IMG/VR virus record: IMGVR_UViG_3300032323_003820
Span: 30,521-94,520 of that record
Direction: 5' to 3' (one strand)
DNA: 64,000 nucleotides
Source: a virus
Shown one piece after another: positions 1-8,457 of this stretch (its first letter is position 1; each line of letters begins with the position of its first letter). A program made the position numbers and the translations under genes. The notes under the pieces are model-generated. The model did no database searches. It was given only the letters and a program-made list of their open reading frames with translations, and was not told the origin of the DNA.

Positions 1-2
1 TC

Positions 3-980
3 CCTAATGTATTACCTGTTGCAAACAATAAAGGTGGTTTTTTACATTTAGAGAAATTCGATTTTACCAAAACAAAAGATAAAAAGAAGACCTACACTGA
101 ACTTATTGAAGACATCGTAGTTTGTAAGTATTTGATTGAATATTCTATAATAAATCCCGAGAATGAACAAAATAGCTACACTGGTTTTGTCTTTCTCTAT
201 AAATTAAAACCTGACCAAAAAGTTAACTCTCAGGAATTGAAAGTTGATTCAAATGTTGACAATTTAAAATCTTTGATAATTTCAGAACCTTTCAGAGCAT
301 TGACACTCGACCAAACTGCCGAATTTATAAACGGGTTTATAAATGAAATTAATTCAAAGAATAAGTTCAAGGGTAGAGAATTATTTACTGATGAATCAGT
401 TAATAAGTTCCCTATTTTCTATAGACCCACACCTGACTTTTACAAGTTAGTTTCATCCAATCCATCTCCAACAACTGCAAACATAAGTTATCTATTTGCG
501 AACAAACTTTATAATAGAATAAAATTAAATGTTGAAACTCCAAATAGTGGGTATGGTTTGATATATGCACAAAATAAAGTAGGATTACCATACAAACTGA
601 ATAGAACTAATATTCAGAGCTACAAATACCCTAACAATCCTCAAACATTCGGAAGTCTTGCCGCAGATAAAGTTTTTTTACTTTCACAGGTTTCTTCAAT
701 TCCAGGTAAAGGAGTAATCAACTTTGATGGCACGGTTTATGGTATTTCTGCAGATAAATACATCAAAGAAATTATACCGAAAACCTCAAGTTCAGTCAGG
801 GGTGAAGAACTCATGGAATTATTGAACTTAATAGTTAGTTTTTTACTTACACATACCCACAACTATCCTATGTTGCCTCCGAACCCAAAATCTTATGCTG
901 GTGTTACAGCTGAAGATGTACTGACAGAGATACAAAATGCAACAAATAAAATTCTTAATGCCAATATAAGATTGAATTGA
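3..980 (+). CDS. Partial virion-type protein, open at left edge
   Basis: The reading frame is open from base 3, and the only start-like codon near 132 is an internal TTG, so the N-terminus lies outside the window. I see no diagnostic domain. The C-terminal third has the run THTHNYPMLPPNP followed by an amphipathic helix. The gene is 19 nt upstream of another structural-type gene on the same strand, which suggests a tail or baseplate role. That role is inferred from position only. Confidence 0.75.
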   Translation, partial: PNVLPVANNKGGFLHLEKFDFTKTKDKKKTYTELIEDIVVCKYLIEYSIINPENEQNSYTGFVFLYKLKPDQKVNSQELKVDSNVDNLKSLIISEPFRALTLDQTAEFINGFINEINSKNKFKGRELFTDESVNKFPIFYRPTPDFYKLVSSNPSPTTANISYLFANKLYNRIKLNVETPNSGYGLIYAQNKVGLPYKLNRTNIQSYKYPNNPQTFGSLAADKVFLLSQVSSIPGKGVINFDGTVYGISADKYIKEIIPKTSSSVRGEELMELLNLIVSFLLTHTHNYPMLPPNPKSYAGVTAEDVLTEIQNATNKILNANIRLN

Positions 981-987
981 TATTTAT
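981..987 (+). promoter_or_regulatory. TATTTAT late-promoter-like motif
   Basis: TATTTAT lies 12 nt before the ATG at 1000, in the sense direction. It is one of 22 such sites in the window (see findings). Confidence 0.5.
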
Positions 988-999
988 GTAAAAAGATAA

Positions 1000-2502
1000 A
1001 TGTCAATACTTAGGTCATACGTTAATAGAAATAACACAATAATTTCAAATTCATATGCAAATACGGCACGAAATCCCGTTATGCAGTTGAATTTTGGTTC
1101 TTCGGATTTAATTGCTCCAAGTTACGGTTATACCAGATTTATATTTGATTTGGATTTAGATTATTTGAGACAACAAATACAAACCGGATATATTTCAACA
1201 GGTTGTACTACAGGTATGACCCATATTTTCCAAATGACAAATACATCATCTTTTGATGAGGATTTGATTAACGAAGATATGAGTGATGGTAAAAGAAGAG
1301 CATCTTCATTCGATTTGATTTTGTTCAGAATACCTAAAACCTCGGGAACAACTGGTAACACTCAACCTTGGGACGAGGGTGTAGGCTACGATTATACAGA
1401 ATCAAATAAAAACCAAAATGGTTTGATGGGTGGATTATATCCAATTACATATGTAGACCCGAGGTCATATTCAGACAGACCTTCAAATTGGTATTTAACC
1501 ACAAATGTATCAGAGTGGTCACAAGAGGGAATATACAACAACAGAAATTCGGGTGTTGTAAATTATTCCGCACTTACCATTGTAGATAGACAACACTTTG
1601 AATTTGGTAATGAAGATATCAATTTCGATATGAGTGATGAAATCAACAATATCTTATTCGGGAACTTGACGGGTGTCACAGGATGGGGAATTGCATATCT
1701 ACCTGATGTTGAAAATATAAGTGGATTATCTATTTCTTATAGTGTTGGATTCTTTACGAGACACACTCAGACTTTCTATCAACCATTCTTACAAACAACG
1801 TATGATGACTTGATTAAAGACGACAGAAATACGTTTGTCAAAAATCAAACTAATAATTTATACTTATACATTTATCAAAATGGTGTACCTGTAAATTTAG
1901 ATAATTTACCAACAGTCAGAATTGAAGATAGATTGGGTGACCCTGTTTCAGGTATGACATCATTATCTACATGTTTAAGAACGAAAGGGGTTTATGAAGT
2001 TACAGTTCCAAATGGTTTTACGGGATATTCATCACCTTGTGAATTTTATGATATATGGTCAGGATTAACTTTGAATGGACAATCTTTATCAAACGTTCAA
2101 AATCAATTCGTACTTCAAGATTATTCTGCTAGAGTACAAATAGGTACAAACACTAAAGAACCTGAAAAATTTGGATTCGACTTTTACGGAATATTACAAA
2201 ATGAAAAAATATTGAACACTGATATCAGAAAAGTTGGTGTAACTATTAAAAAGTCTTACAGTACACAACAACTATTACAGAACTTAGAATCTTTTTATCG
2301 TATCTACGTTAGAGAAGGTAATACTGAAGTTCAAGTTCAAGATTGGACCCCAATTAATAGGACACCTAATGAATATTATTTCATGTTTGATACAAGAGAT
2401 AAGATTCCTAACCAATACTATGTTGATATCAAAGTTAACATAAGTGGTGATGTAGATACTTATAAGAAACAATTAACATTTCAAATTGTTAACAAAAAAT
2501 GA
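1000..2502 (+). CDS. Putative structural (tail/baseplate) protein
   Basis: A 500-residue protein of unrecognised family. It is rich in Asn, Thr, Tyr and Gly with alternating polar/hydrophobic stretches, as expected for a beta-rich virion protein. It has no signal peptide or membrane segment. The ATG at 1000 is preceded by TATTTAT, and the stop overlaps the next start in an ATGA junction, so the two genes are probably co-translated. Late structural function is inferred from composition, promoter motif and neighbours. Confidence 0.75.
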   Translation: MSILRSYVNRNNTIISNSYANTARNPVMQLNFGSSDLIAPSYGYTRFIFDLDLDYLRQQIQTGYISTGCTTGMTHIFQMTNTSSFDEDLINEDMSDGKRRASSFDLILFRIPKTSGTTGNTQPWDEGVGYDYTESNKNQNGLMGGLYPITYVDPRSYSDRPSNWYLTTNVSEWSQEGIYNNRNSGVVNYSALTIVDRQHFEFGNEDINFDMSDEINNILFGNLTGVTGWGIAYLPDVENISGLSISYSVGFFTRHTQTFYQPFLQTTYDDLIKDDRNTFVKNQTNNLYLYIYQNGVPVNLDNLPTVRIEDRLGDPVSGMTSLSTCLRTKGVYEVTVPNGFTGYSSPCEFYDIWSGLTLNGQSLSNVQNQFVLQDYSARVQIGTNTKEPEKFGFDFYGILQNEKILNTDIRKVGVTIKKSYSTQQLLQNLESFYRIYVREGNTEVQVQDWTPINRTPNEYYFMFDTRDKIPNQYYVDIKVNISGDVDTYKKQLTFQIVNKK

Positions 2503-3251
2503 AAAATAAATTAAATGAACAAGTAAAAGCTCAAGCTAGTCCAAACAAAAATGTTATTATAAACGGACAGGAGTATAAGTTAGAAGTAAAGAAAGGCTTT
2601 GGATGGATGGGTGTAAATGTCGATAAACTTGTCCCAACCAAAGACGGATGGCAGGTTACTGCAAGTAAATTAGGAATGAGTCAGACAGACGTAGTTCCTC
2701 AAGATACGATAAATATAGTTGCAAAAAACATAGGACAACCCATGATAGATTTAGGAGGGAAAACACCAAAAAGATTGGTGAAAGTCAACGAAAATAAGGT
2801 TGTAAAATTTACAGAAAAAGACCTAACTAATATTGTGAGTAAAGTTCTTAAAGAACAAAAAGAGAATTATATGTTCTTCTCTAATTTGATGCAAATTAGA
2901 AGACAATGTGATATGATGTTAAAAATGGACCATGAACAAATCGACCAAATCATACAAGATGGTCATGATTGGGCGGATGACCATGTAAGTGAGGCTAAAA
3001 CGAACTTAGACCAAGTTTTTGATTTCTTTATGAACGAGACAAGGAAAAGAGAAAGTTATGCAGAATTTGAAGAACTAAGTGAAGGAAAGAAAAAAACAGG
3101 AAGTAAGCTATGTTCTAGAGGTAAGGCCGCTGCTAAATCTAAATTCAAAGTATATCCTTCAGCTTATGCAAATGGATATGCGGTACAAGTCTGTAAAGGA
3201 AAAATCAAAGGGTTGGACGGAAAAAAACAATGTTCAGGAACCTATTGTTAA
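2499..3251 (+). CDS. Phage protein with C-terminal Cys/basic 'YPSAYANGYAVQVCKG' domain
   Basis: A 250-residue protein. The middle carries a helical segment, FTEKDLTNIVSKVLKEQ, of a type recurring in this phage. The C-terminal 50 residues hold LCSRGKAAAKSKFKVYPSAYANGYAVQVCKG, with conserved Cys, Lys/Arg and the YPSAYAN signature found in many environmental phage and giant-virus proteins of unknown function (DUF5872-like region, from memory). Its start overlaps the upstream stop (ATGA). The convergent neighbour at 3663-4364 bears the companion Cys motif of the same kind of domain, so the two may be functionally linked. Confidence 0.75.
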   Translation: MKNKLNEQVKAQASPNKNVIINGQEYKLEVKKGFGWMGVNVDKLVPTKDGWQVTASKLGMSQTDVVPQDTINIVAKNIGQPMIDLGGKTPKRLVKVNENKVVKFTEKDLTNIVSKVLKEQKENYMFFSNLMQIRRQCDMMLKMDHEQIDQIIQDGHDWADDHVSEAKTNLDQVFDFFMNETRKRESYAEFEELSEGKKKTGSKLCSRGKAAAKSKFKVYPSAYANGYAVQVCKGKIKGLDGKKQCSGTYC

Positions 3252-3278
3252 TCTAATAGAAATTATTATATTTTTGAA

Positions 3279-3686
3279 ATGAAGGTCAATAAACCATTAG
3301 GATTACTTTTTAGGGTTTATCTTCATCTCAGAGATAAATTCAATCCTAAACCAATAATTTCAGAAGAAGAAAGATATGCAATTTCTATTGCAAAAAATCT
3401 TATTGTTACACCCACAACTAAACTTTTGTTTGCACCAATCTCGAACAAAAGATTTATACATAACGACGAAAAAAACATCTATATTGTAGGTGAAGCTAGA
3501 AATCTAACAATTATTAACCACACGTATAGCTATAACATTTATATAGAAAGTGATGAACTATACGAGTCTTTCGTAAATGAATTTAACGAAGAAATGGAAA
3601 CAAGGAGGTTAATTTTGGAAAACGAAATAAAAAATAATATAAAGTACTCACTCAAAAATATATTAGATACCGTCTCGTCTTCTTAA
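3279..3686 (+). CDS. Hypothetical protein
   Basis: A 135-residue protein with no recognised motif. The C-terminus is a long charged helix. It starts 27 nt after the previous gene and its last 24 nt overlap the end of the convergent gene 3663-4364. Function unknown. Confidence 0.6.
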   Translation: MKVNKPLGLLFRVYLHLRDKFNPKPIISEEERYAISIAKNLIVTPTTKLLFAPISNKRFIHNDEKNIYIVGEARNLTIINHTYSYNIYIESDELYESFVNEFNEEMETRRLILENEIKNNIKYSLKNILDTVSSS

Positions 3687-4364
3687 ATTTTCTTTTAATA
3701 CTTTTTTTATCAATTCCCTCACTGATTCATTTTTCTTTTTTGGTTTGTAAGAAACCATTTTCGGTTTGTTACCCGTCCCTGATTTGGGATTTGTTTTCTC
3801 AGCCTTTCTTTTTTGGGCACATGCTGATTTTTTTTGTGAATCTGTCATCTTCGATGCAACACTTCTAGCCCTACATTTCGGGTATCCCTTACTTTCCGCC
3901 TCTGACCTTCCACATGGTGGATGACCGCCACCTTCTTTTTTTCTACAAATATTAACCCACGGTCCTTGAGGTTGTGAACTACCCTTTTTCTTTTTCTTAG
4001 TACCAAACCATACCGCTAAATCTTCTTTCAAAAAACTAACCTCTTTAGGTGGTAGACCTGAAGATGTAGGATTTAGTGCGCTTCCTTCTTCGTCATTTTG
4101 ACCTGTATAAAATTTTTTCAGATACATAGTTGTGTTTGATAACTTTTTAGTTCTTCTTTCGATAGACGCCCTTTTTTCTGGTGATTCTTTAAAATCTCCA
4201 TCAGCTTCTTCGTATGCCAACTCAGCATTAGTATAATTATACACAGGTTCTGTAAAAGGTCCCAGTTGGTCTTCCTCCCATTTTTGAGGGGCTAGTACTA
4301 TTGGTACTTTAAATTTACCTGAGCTTCCTGAGCTTGTGGCTTCACTGATTCTATTTTTTTTCAT
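3663..4364 (-). CDS. Cys-rich basic protein (DUF5872-like)
   Basis: A 233-residue protein. Residues ~125-190 contain the spaced motif WVNICRK...HPPCGR...YPKCR...SACAQKRKAEK, a Cys-His cluster that could bind zinc and matches a domain common in marine phages and large DNA viruses (DUF5872-like, from memory). The N-terminus MKKNRISEA fits the prohead-protease-like pattern I-x-E|A seen elsewhere here. The C-terminus SVRELIKKVLKENL is a short amphipathic helix recurring in this phage. TATTTAT lies 5 nt upstream of the start (4376-4370). Confidence 0.7.
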   Translation of the reverse strand: MKKNRISEATSSGSSGKFKVPIVLAPQKWEEDQLGPFTEPVYNYTNAELAYEEADGDFKESPEKRASIERRTKKLSNTTMYLKKFYTGQNDEEGSALNPTSSGLPPKEVSFLKEDLAVWFGTKKKKKGSSQPQGPWVNICRKKEGGGHPPCGRSEAESKGYPKCRARSVASKMTDSQKKSACAQKRKAEKTNPKSGTGNKPKMVSYKPKKKNESVRELIKKVLKENLRRRDGI

Positions 4365-4369
4365 ATATT

Positions 4370-4376
4370 ATAAATA
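4370..4376 (-). promoter_or_regulatory. TATTTAT late-promoter-like motif
   Basis: Reads TATTTAT on the minus strand, 5 nt before the ATG at 4364. Confidence 0.45.
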
Positions 4377-4391
4377 TCTTAATTAGAAAGT

Positions 4392-4655
4392 ATGGAGAAA
4401 GAACAACCACAAGGTTTTTTATTTGATAGTATTGCATTTTATTCTGAAGAGTCTGTCGAAAATATGATTAATAATTTAGACAAAAAAACGGTATATTATG
4501 TCCTAACTCAAGCATTGGCATATGCTCACACAAAAAATGTTTTTTCACTCACTGAATCAGAAATAATTTCCAAGTCTTTGAGGATACTTAATAAAGAAAT
4601 ATATTCTTATGATGACACAACAGGACAAAACGCAAGTAATATCGAGAATAATTGA
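4392..4655 (+). CDS. Hypothetical phage protein
   Basis: An 87-residue, mostly helical acidic protein with no recognised motif. It diverges from the gene at 4364 with only 27 nt between starts. It overlaps the next small gene by 44 nt. Confidence 0.6.
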   Translation: MEKEQPQGFLFDSIAFYSEESVENMINNLDKKTVYYVLTQALAYAHTKNVFSLTESEIISKSLRILNKEIYSYDDTTGQNASNIENN

Positions 4656-4824
4656 GTTAGAATTAGAAATCACTCGTGCTGTGATAAGTGGACACAAACC
4701 AAGTGGTAATGATAAATTCGAAGATAAAAGACAGGAGTTAACTCTACTACGTTGTTTGTATTTTGGATATCGAACAAAATTTTGTAATATAAAAAAGGGG
4801 TTTCATGGAACCCCTTTTTCTTAG
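4612..4824 (+). CDS. Small hypothetical protein overlapping a terminator
   Basis: About 70 residues if it starts at the second of two adjacent ATGs (4612). The frame runs through the hairpin at 4792-4819, so the last ~10 codons encode the terminator stem. That is unusual but occurs in compact phage genomes. The reading frame could instead be partly fortuitous. Confidence 0.45.
   Translation: MTQQDKTQVISRIIELELEITRAVISGHKPSGNDKFEDKRQELTLLRCLYFGYRTKFCNIKKGFHGTPFS
4792..4819 (+). terminator. Rho-independent terminator
   Basis: AAGGGGTT-tcatgg-AACCCCTT stem followed by a T run. It closes the rightward pair 4392-4824. Confidence 0.75.
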
Positions 4825-4888
4825 AATTATTTTCAGAAAAAAATAGGTTAATTATTTTTTAATTTTTATTTTTGCTGAAATAACTTGT

Positions 4889-5266
4889 ATGATTAAATCA
4901 ATAATCCTTTTATTTTGGATTTTAAACCCCCTTTTTACCCGTTCTCAGTCAATTGAGTATATTGGACCAATCAACTCGGAATTAACTAAAATAATGACAC
5001 CTAATGAGCTCCTGTTGTATTCTGAATGTATTGTTGCAATTGGTAAAGAAAGAGAACATCTGAAATGGGTTGATTTGAAAACTCAAACATTATTTGTAAA
5101 CAATCCAAAAAATTTTACACACCTTTCAGTTTCAATAAATTCTATTGATAGGATTACTGAATTAAAATACAACAGAGGCAAACAAAGGTTGGGTGAAGAA
5201 AAAGTTCTTTTTTCTCTAAACAGAAGTACAAATAGAAGTTCAGTTGAAGTTTTTCTATTCTATTGA
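4889..5266 (+). CDS. Small secreted protein
   Basis: A 125-residue protein with an N-terminal hydrophobic signal-like segment (IKSIILLFWILNPLF) and a probable cleavage near SRSQ/S. The remainder is soluble with no recognised fold. It is convergent with, and overlaps by 7 nt, the leftward gene 5260-6558. A periplasmic or surface role is inferred from the signal peptide only. Confidence 0.6.
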   Translation: MIKSIILLFWILNPLFTRSQSIEYIGPINSELTKIMTPNELLLYSECIVAIGKEREHLKWVDLKTQTLFVNNPKNFTHLSVSINSIDRITELKYNRGKQRLGEEKVLFSLNRSTNRSSVEVFLFY

Positions 5267-6558
5267 GGAGTTGTATTCAACAAATTTTCGAGTTTTTTCA
5301 AATCTTTTCTTGTTACATTATAATCTTTCACAAAATCTTTCCATGTTGTCCCTTGAAGATTTTTATAACGTCTAAACTCTACCATTTTATCAGGAGGAAA
5401 ATTAAAAACACCATTTTCAACGAACTTGTATAGTTGAATCAAAGTTTTGGGGTCGACACCTTCTTCAGTATATTTCAAATCAAATGCTGGAATATTTTTG
5501 ACTATTGGTGCTTGCACTTTTTTTTCAGGGTCATAAATTGAAATTACTTGTCCACATTTGTTCAGTTTCAGGAGTTCAACAGGTTGCTCTGTATTTTTCA
5601 AACTTTTTCCTGCTGTTATAAAAGTGGGTTCTAATAACACGTCACCGTTTGTATTTATAATTGTAATGTGGGCAGGGTCACTATGACACTTGGTCAATGC
5701 ACACCCAAAAGTTAATGAAATTTCATCAGGATTCTTGGATAGTATATTTTTTTTCTGTTCTTCTGAAACAAACAATTTGACCTCTACTGAAGGACCGCTC
5801 GTTTCCTTACCTGTACCATTATTCAAATTTATACTCGAGTCTCCTTTTTCAGTGGTTAGTTGAATTCCATTTGCCCACATATAAAAAACAGCCTCGTTAC
5901 ATTTATGACATCTACTTTCATCCACATCAGGTTTACACCATTCCTTTTTGTAATCAACAATAATGTAAAAACCTAAATCACAGAATTCTTCTTCCTTTTC
6001 TGCCGATGTCAAAATATTGAATGACACATATTGCCAACGTGTATATCTATCTTGAGAAGCTAAAGCCTTAATTTGGTCTGTTGTTGAATTTTCAGGTGGG
6101 TTCCAATCAGGACCTTGAGCTCCTAAATCTTTCAAAACAATTTTAACATTCTGAGGTAATTTTCCTTTGAGGTATTTTTCCATTTGTTCACCTCTTTTTT
6201 TGGAAAGTTCACCTGTTTTCAAACTTACTCCTCTGTTAGGAACTTTAGATTCAGATGATTCAATTTCGACTTCAATTTTCTGATTCTTTGGAAATTCTTT
6301 GAGATATTCATTCATTTGACTAATAACCTCATTCACAGCTTCTTTATTGAAATTAACATAGTCTCCACTTACAAAAGTATTATTCGGTAAAGTAAATCTT
6401 TTTGGTTCTGACTTTACAGTTTTTAATGTTTGTTCATTTAGAAGATAATGTCTTTTAGTCGCAGACTTATGACTTTCAAGAATTCTATTATATTCTTGAG
6501 CATCTATATTGAATAATGAGTTGAACATCGTGATAAAATATATTACAATAAGTATCAT
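5260..6558 (-). CDS. Exported or virion protein with weak OmpA-like region
   Basis: I chose the ATG at 6558 (432 residues): longer versions would start inside the terminator hairpin 6583-6604, and TATTTATA at 6576-6569 sits 10 nt upstream of this ATG. The N-terminus MILIVIYFITMFNSLFN is signal-like or a membrane anchor. Residues ~60-150 contain NKEAVNEVISQMNEYL...SKKRGEQMEKYLKG, resembling an OmpA-type peptidoglycan-binding core, but the match is weak. A middle CHKCNE pair and further cysteines could bind metal or form disulfides. It follows the capsid gene in the late block. Confidence 0.65.
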   Translation of the reverse strand: MILIVIYFITMFNSLFNIDAQEYNRILESHKSATKRHYLLNEQTLKTVKSEPKRFTLPNNTFVSGDYVNFNKEAVNEVISQMNEYLKEFPKNQKIEVEIESSESKVPNRGVSLKTGELSKKRGEQMEKYLKGKLPQNVKIVLKDLGAQGPDWNPPENSTTDQIKALASQDRYTRWQYVSFNILTSAEKEEEFCDLGFYIIVDYKKEWCKPDVDESRCHKCNEAVFYMWANGIQLTTEKGDSSINLNNGTGKETSGPSVEVKLFVSEEQKKNILSKNPDEISLTFGCALTKCHSDPAHITIINTNGDVLLEPTFITAGKSLKNTEQPVELLKLNKCGQVISIYDPEKKVQAPIVKNIPAFDLKYTEEGVDPKTLIQLYKFVENGVFNFPPDKMVEFRRYKNLQGTTWKDFVKDYNVTRKDLKKLENLLNTTPQ

Positions 6559-6568
6559 TATTTTATAA

Positions 6569-6576
6569 TATAAATA
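6569..6576 (-). promoter_or_regulatory. TATTTATA late-promoter-like motif directly after a terminator
   Basis: TATTTATA on the minus strand lies between the terminator 6583-6604 and the ATG at 6558. A gene placed right after a terminator needs its own promoter, so this is one of the best individual cases for the motif. Confidence 0.6.
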
Positions 6577-6582
6577 AAAAAA

Positions 6583-6604
6583 GGGGACAATAAACATTGT
6601 CCCC
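6583..6604 (-). terminator. Terminator after the capsid gene
   Basis: GGGGACAAT-gttt-ATTGTCCCC hairpin followed on the minus strand by seven T. It ends transcripts from the major capsid gene. Confidence 0.85.
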
Positions 6605-6627
6605 TTTGTATTTTGGTTCAGACCATA

Positions 6628-8427
6628 TTATCTCAACTCTTTCAAATCGAATGTTCTAACACCATCAACTGTAACTCTACCATAGAAACGGTTGTTAACC
6701 ATTTTCTTAGCGTATCTAGTCATGATACCCTTGATAGGTGTGAAGTTGAATGGATTATACATTGTTGGAGTAAGTTGTAAAGGTACATATGGTGCGTAGA
6801 TGTAACCAGTGTCTAATAGAGACGTTCCTTTGTGACCAAGAAGAACTTGGTTAGCTGGGAAGTAAGGGTCTCTATACACCTGATAACGACCTGCAAGTGT
6901 ACCGATTCTTTCGATACCCATATTGTATTGGTCTTGCTCAGGAGCCGCGTTAGAAACGTGGAAATACTCTAAATCATCAAAAATCGCAGAAATTTCAGAA
7001 GACACTACAATCCAGTTAGCACCACCTCTAAGAGTTGATTTGTGAATTTGTGCTGAAATTTGGTTGATTGCTGTGATAAGAGTTTGGTTCCAGTCTTTCT
7101 GAGTATAAGGAACAGCGTTAGTTCCCAATCTCTTCCAACCGTTGTAATCCCATCTTAAGTTCCATGCTGCACCTTTTCTAAGGTCTCTCAAGATTTCTCT
7201 ATCGATTTCAGCTGCAACTTGCTCAGACAATAAAGCTGTCAATTCAGCTTCAGCGTCGATGTTGTGGAAAGCCGCAACGTCTTGTGCCATTTCTGGAGAC
7301 CACTGTGCTCTTAATTTTCTTTCAGTTACAGAAACTGTCACTGATTGAAGGTCGAAAGATACCTCACCAATTCTATCTTCGAATTCAAGGTTCTTATAAA
7401 TTCTATATACAGGAACAAACGCATCGTTGTTAGTTACATCCGATTCAAAAGTAGAACCTGAATAACCATCAAGTGAGTTTTGTCCAACAGTACAAGGAAC
7501 TTGTAAGTCAACTTCCAAATAGATGTTACCGTCAACATCACAAAGGTTATCATATTGACCACCACCTGTTCTAGAGTTCGGGAAAATTGCTTCAGCGTTG
7601 TTGTTACCATACTGAACGATTCCTTTACCGTATCTTTGAGTTACAACTCTGAAAAGATAAGGATTAGAAGTGTTTGCTGAAGTATAAACGTTTCCAGTTG
7701 CACCATAGATAGTCAAATCAGATAAGAATGATTCGTTATCGATTGGGTTACCATCTGGACCGATTAACTTACCAGCAGCTACTGTTGCGAAACCAGACAT
7801 GATGATAAGAACTTTTCTGTACGCGTCTACTGTGTAAGCTGAAGGTACTAAATTCAATGTTGTAGAATTCCAAGCTGCAGTTACTGCAGTACCTGTTATT
7901 GCAGAAAACTGACCTTTTGAATAATCAAACAAACCTGGTGGGTCTAATGCTGGTTCATTACCTTCGTAAAATCTATCATAAAGGTCTCTACCTTCATTAT
8001 AGTTATAACCTTCATTTGGTGTTTGACCTGCCTCCGCGTTTGGAGAACCGTAAGGTGCGTAGTGTCTGTTAGGTACACCTGTGTCTACGTAATTTTGAAT
8101 TTGAGGTACAAAATAGAACAATTTACCGATAGGTAAGTTCATTGCTTGTACAGATACGATGTCGTTAGCCAATAACTTAGAGAATACTCTTCTGATAATT
8201 GGAAATACAACTGTTTCGAAAGAACCTGTGTCAGAAGTTGTTGAAGCTTCGTTTATCAAGTGTGAAGCTTGGTTTTCATACAACTGAGCTACGTTCTCTT
8301 TCATGTGACCCTTAAGTCCTTCTAGGAAACCTAAGTTGTCCCATTTGTTAATTGTGTCTTCTTTGATAACTTTAAGGTGCTTAAGACCAATATTACCAAC
8401 AAGACCTGATTCTAATAAAGCTCCCAT
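6628..8427 (-). CDS. Major capsid protein, T4 gp23-like
   Basis: A 599-residue protein of the T4 gp23 family, which builds the capsid shell. The N-terminal delta-like region runs through LGFLEGLKGHMKENVAQLYENQ and is followed by HLINE|ASTTSD, a predicted prohead-protease site after Glu60. T4 gp23 is cut after Glu65 at a comparable I/L-x-E site. The segment VFPIIRRVFSKLLANDIVSVQ and the later GGANWIVVSSEISAIFDDLEYF resemble conserved gp23 blocks. It is strongly set up for expression, flanked by a terminator downstream and the scaffold gene 31 nt upstream. No TATTTAT lies directly at its start. Confidence 0.93.
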   Translation of the reverse strand: MGALLESGLVGNIGLKHLKVIKEDTINKWDNLGFLEGLKGHMKENVAQLYENQASHLINEASTTSDTGSFETVVFPIIRRVFSKLLANDIVSVQAMNLPIGKLFYFVPQIQNYVDTGVPNRHYAPYGSPNAEAGQTPNEGYNYNEGRDLYDRFYEGNEPALDPPGLFDYSKGQFSAITGTAVTAAWNSTTLNLVPSAYTVDAYRKVLIIMSGFATVAAGKLIGPDGNPIDNESFLSDLTIYGATGNVYTSANTSNPYLFRVVTQRYGKGIVQYGNNNAEAIFPNSRTGGGQYDNLCDVDGNIYLEVDLQVPCTVGQNSLDGYSGSTFESDVTNNDAFVPVYRIYKNLEFEDRIGEVSFDLQSVTVSVTERKLRAQWSPEMAQDVAAFHNIDAEAELTALLSEQVAAEIDREILRDLRKGAAWNLRWDYNGWKRLGTNAVPYTQKDWNQTLITAINQISAQIHKSTLRGGANWIVVSSEISAIFDDLEYFHVSNAAPEQDQYNMGIERIGTLAGRYQVYRDPYFPANQVLLGHKGTSLLDTGYIYAPYVPLQLTPTMYNPFNFTPIKGIMTRYAKKMVNNRFYGRVTVDGVRTFDLKELR

Positions 8428-8457
8428 TTTTGTGAATTTTATTTTTCTTGTTTATTT

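Noticed and set aside
6559-6597. Longer start for the 5260 gene
   Set aside because: The extra codons lie within the terminator stem and upstream of the TATTTATA motif.
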